Source: Streptomyces seoulensis (GTDB lineage: Bacteria; Actinomycetota; Actinomycetes; Streptomycetales; Streptomycetaceae). From it: a stretch of DNA of 64,000 bases. Numbering within the stretch: position 1 is the first letter of the stretch; every line of letters starts with the position of its first letter. Of the stretch, positions 62,580 through 64,000 are shown in pieces. The DNA lies in NCBI GenBank assembly GCA_013364255.1, contig CP054936.1:2758853-2822852 (forward strand). The letters run 5' to 3'. The translations under genes were made by a program, and so were the position numbers. Under the pieces are notes generated by a model that saw only the letters and a list, made by a program, of their open reading frames with translations, was not told the DNA's origin and did not search any database.

Positions 62580-62607
62580 CGTTACGACAGGGGGTAACGT
62601 GCACGTT
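62580..62607. promoter_or_regulatory. Overlapping dyads in a divergent promoter region
   Basis: CGTTAC (62580-62585) and GTAACG (62594-62599) form one dyad. The perfect palindrome AACGTGCACGTT (62596-62607) overlaps its right half. They lie between the GH10-like gene and the hydroxyacyl-CoA dehydrogenase gene, about 65-90 bp before the latter. Confidence 0.5.
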
Positions 62608-62669
62608 CGGAGCAGGCACCGCACCCATGGCCGCCTGCGCACCCCCGTAGGACCTGCGAAAGGGACGAT

Positions 62670-63542
62670 GTGACCGGCATTTCGGCAGACATTGCACGCG
62701 TCGGAGTGGTGGGCTGCGGCCAGATGGGCGCGGGCATCGCCGAGGTGTGCGCCCGGTCCGGCCTGGACGTGAAGGTCGCCGAGACCACCGGCGAGGCCCT
62801 GGAGATCGGCCGCACCCGGCTGCTCAACTCGCTGGCCAAGGCGGCCGAGCGCGGCAAGATCAGCGAGGAGGAGCGGGACGCCACGCTGGCGCGCCTGAGC
62901 TTCACCACCGACCTCGGCGAGTTCGCCGACCGCGATCTGGTGATCGAGGCCGTGGTGGAGAACGAGCAGGTCAAGACCGAGATCTTCCAGATCCTGGACC
63001 AGGTGGTGACCCGCCCGGACGCGATCCTGGCCTCCAACACCTCCTCGATCCCGCTGGTCAGGCTGGCGGTCGCCACCTCGCGGCCGGACCACGTCGTCGG
63101 CGTCCACTTCTTCAACCCGGCCCCGGTGCAGCAGCTCGTCGAGCTGATCCCGGCGCTGACCACGTCCGAGGGGACGCTGAGCCGGGCGCAGCTGTTCACC
63201 GAGAAGGTGCTCGGCAAGCACGCCATCCGGGCGCAGGACCGGTCCGGGTTCGTGGTGAACGCGCTGCTGATCCCGTACCTGCTGTCCGCGATCCGGATGT
63301 TCGAGTCGGGGATCGCCAGCCGGGAGGACATCGACAACGGCATGGAGCTGGGCTGCGCGCACCCCATGGGTCCGCTGAAGCTGTCCGACCTCATCGGCCT
63401 GGACACGGTGGCCTCGGTGGCGTACTCGATGTACGAGGAGTACAAGGAGCCGCTGTACGCGGCGCCGCCGCTGTTGCAGCGGATGGTGGACGCGGGGCGG
63501 CTGGGGCGGAAGTCCGGGTCGGGCTTCTACACCTACGGCTGA
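62670..63542 (+). CDS. 3-hydroxybutyryl-CoA dehydrogenase
   Basis: A 290-residue NAD(P)-dependent short-chain 3-hydroxyacyl-CoA dehydrogenase (FadB2/PaaH/Hbd class) for butyrate/PHB or fatty-acid metabolism. The GxGxxG is VGVVGCGQMGAG (G15, G17, G20). The catalytic His is in GVHFFNPAP, with SNTSSIPL before it and the C-terminal helical domain MELGCAHPMGPLKLSDLIGLD. GTG 62670 follows GAAAGGGA. Confidence 0.94.
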   Translation: MTGISADIARVGVVGCGQMGAGIAEVCARSGLDVKVAETTGEALEIGRTRLLNSLAKAAERGKISEEERDATLARLSFTTDLGEFADRDLVIEAVVENEQVKTEIFQILDQVVTRPDAILASNTSSIPLVRLAVATSRPDHVVGVHFFNPAPVQQLVELIPALTTSEGTLSRAQLFTEKVLGKHAIRAQDRSGFVVNALLIPYLLSAIRMFESGIASREDIDNGMELGCAHPMGPLKLSDLIGLDTVASVAYSMYEEYKEPLYAAPPLLQRMVDAGRLGRKSGSGFYTYG

Positions 63543-63549
63543 GCGGTTC

Positions 63550-63577
63550 CCCGCGCCCCCGCGACCGGGGGCGCGGG
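63550..63577. terminator. Terminator between the dehydrogenase and NUDIX genes
   Basis: CCCGCGCCCCC (63550-63560) and GGGGGCGCGGG (63567-63577) form a perfect 11-bp stem with the loop GCGACC. It starts 7 bp past the dehydrogenase stop. Confidence 0.88.
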
Positions 63578-63584
63578 AGGGGCG

Positions 63585-64000
63585 TCAGGCGGCCGCCCTC
63601 TGGTGGTGGAGGAGGAGCAGCGCCGCCGCCATGTTCGCGGCCGGGATCTCGCCGCGGGCGATCAGGTCGGGCACGATCTTGAGTGGGACCCAGGCGCGGC
63701 GGTCGGACTCGAAGTCGTCCACGGGATGGCCCGTGTACTCGGCGCGGTCGGCCCAGTAGATGTGGTGCCGGGCGTCGGTGAGGCCGTTGGACGGCTCGAC
63801 GCTCATGAGGTGGCGCAGGGGGCCGGGGCGCCAGCCCGTCTCCTCCTCCAGTTCCCGGGCCGCGGCGCGGGCGACGTCCTCGCCGTCCTCCACGACGCCG
63901 GCCGCGAGTTCCCAGCCCCAGCTGTCGGTGATGAAGCGGTGCCGCCACAGCAGCAGCACCTCGTCGGCCTCGTTGACCACGGTGGCCACGGCGACGGGCC
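63585..64000 (-). CDS. NUDIX hydrolase (truncated by window edge)
   Basis: The C-terminal part, about 137 residues, of a NUDIX pyrophosphohydrolase. The Nudix box is complete: GVVEDGEDVARAAARELEEE then TGW, matching Gx5Ex7REUxEExGU. GTG 63989 is an internal codon or a possible start, but the frame stays open to the right edge, so the real N-terminus is probably outside. The second half (NGLTDARHHIYWADRAEYTG) resembles ADP-ribose/NADH pyrophosphatases. Substrate unknown. Confidence 0.9.
   Translation of the reverse strand, partial: PVAVATVVNEADEVLLLWRHRFITDSWGWELAAGVVEDGEDVARAAARELEEETGWRPGPLRHLMSVEPSNGLTDARHHIYWADRAEYTGHPVDDFESDRRAWVPLKIVPDLIARGEIPAANMAAALLLLHHQRAAA

Overview
This is a 64 kb piece of a streptomycete chromosome. 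The evidence is a GC content near 72 percent with the matching codon bias, a gene for the sporulation protein SsgB whose predicted sequence looks essentially the same as the one I remember from Streptomyces coelicolor, many GTG starts, 4-base ATGA/GTGA gene overlaps, GC-rich hairpin terminators without T runs, and several leaderless-looking promoters. From memory, the order thrS, ssgB, pabC/pabB, cobA/cobT, metNIQ, glpQ, argH, argR-D-B-J-C resembles the core arm region around SCO1531-SCO1595. That match was not checked by alignment. No insertion sequence, prophage, CRISPR array or plasmid gene was found.

Layout. 1-11 kb: 5' end of thrS, a coupled DUF4365/unknown pair, a DnaQ-type exonuclease, two tRNA-Val(CAC) genes, an SRPBCC protein, a PGPGW membrane protein, ssgB, a CGNR zinc finger, two small membrane proteins, a DsbA-like thioredoxin, a GNAT enzyme and pabC/pabB. 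11-16 kb: a tRNA array (Gly, Cys, Val x3), a zinc-ribbon protein, an APH-like kinase and a Ser/Thr kinase. 16-24 kb: cobalamin genes, namely a TrmH methylase coupled to cobA/cysG, a 1,503-residue BluB-CobT fusion with a very long low-complexity N-terminus, and cobL (cbiET). 24-28 kb: a GNAT enzyme and the metN-metI-metQ methionine importer. 28-36 kb: membrane proteins, a GNAT enzyme, a sigma-like protein, a Tat-exported GDPD, plsC, an MFS exporter with its TetR repressor, and an aldo/keto reductase.

36-51 kb holds two blocks. The arginine genes are argH, and argC-(39-codon ORF)-argJ-argB-argD-argR, with AT-rich ARG-box-like promoters in front of argH and argC. Between them lies a pyridoxamine-oxidase-like gene and a compact electron-transfer locus: an OmpR/histidine-kinase pair facing two tandem copies of a di-heme ferric-reductase-like flavoprotein plus FMN-binding protein, followed by one ApbE flavin transferase. 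Paired 11-bp-spaced repeats between the divergent regulator and reductase look like response-regulator sites.

51-64 kb: a YfhO / GT2 / GtrA set resembling the three-component glycosylation systems of Firmicutes, a MerR-controlled CMD gene, a DUF6314 protein, a histidine-phosphatase-fold protein lacking its catalytic motifs, a GNAT enzyme, a MocR regulator head-to-head with an EamA exporter, a DUF1918 protein, a GH10-like lipid/Tat-exported hydrolase, a 3-hydroxyacyl-CoA dehydrogenase and a truncated NUDIX gene at the right edge.

The loci most worth following up are the duplicated flavinylated reductase system, the BluB-CobT fusion with its long tail, the YfhO-GT2-GtrA set, the hidden ORF between argC and argJ, and the repeat array at the argD/argR junction.
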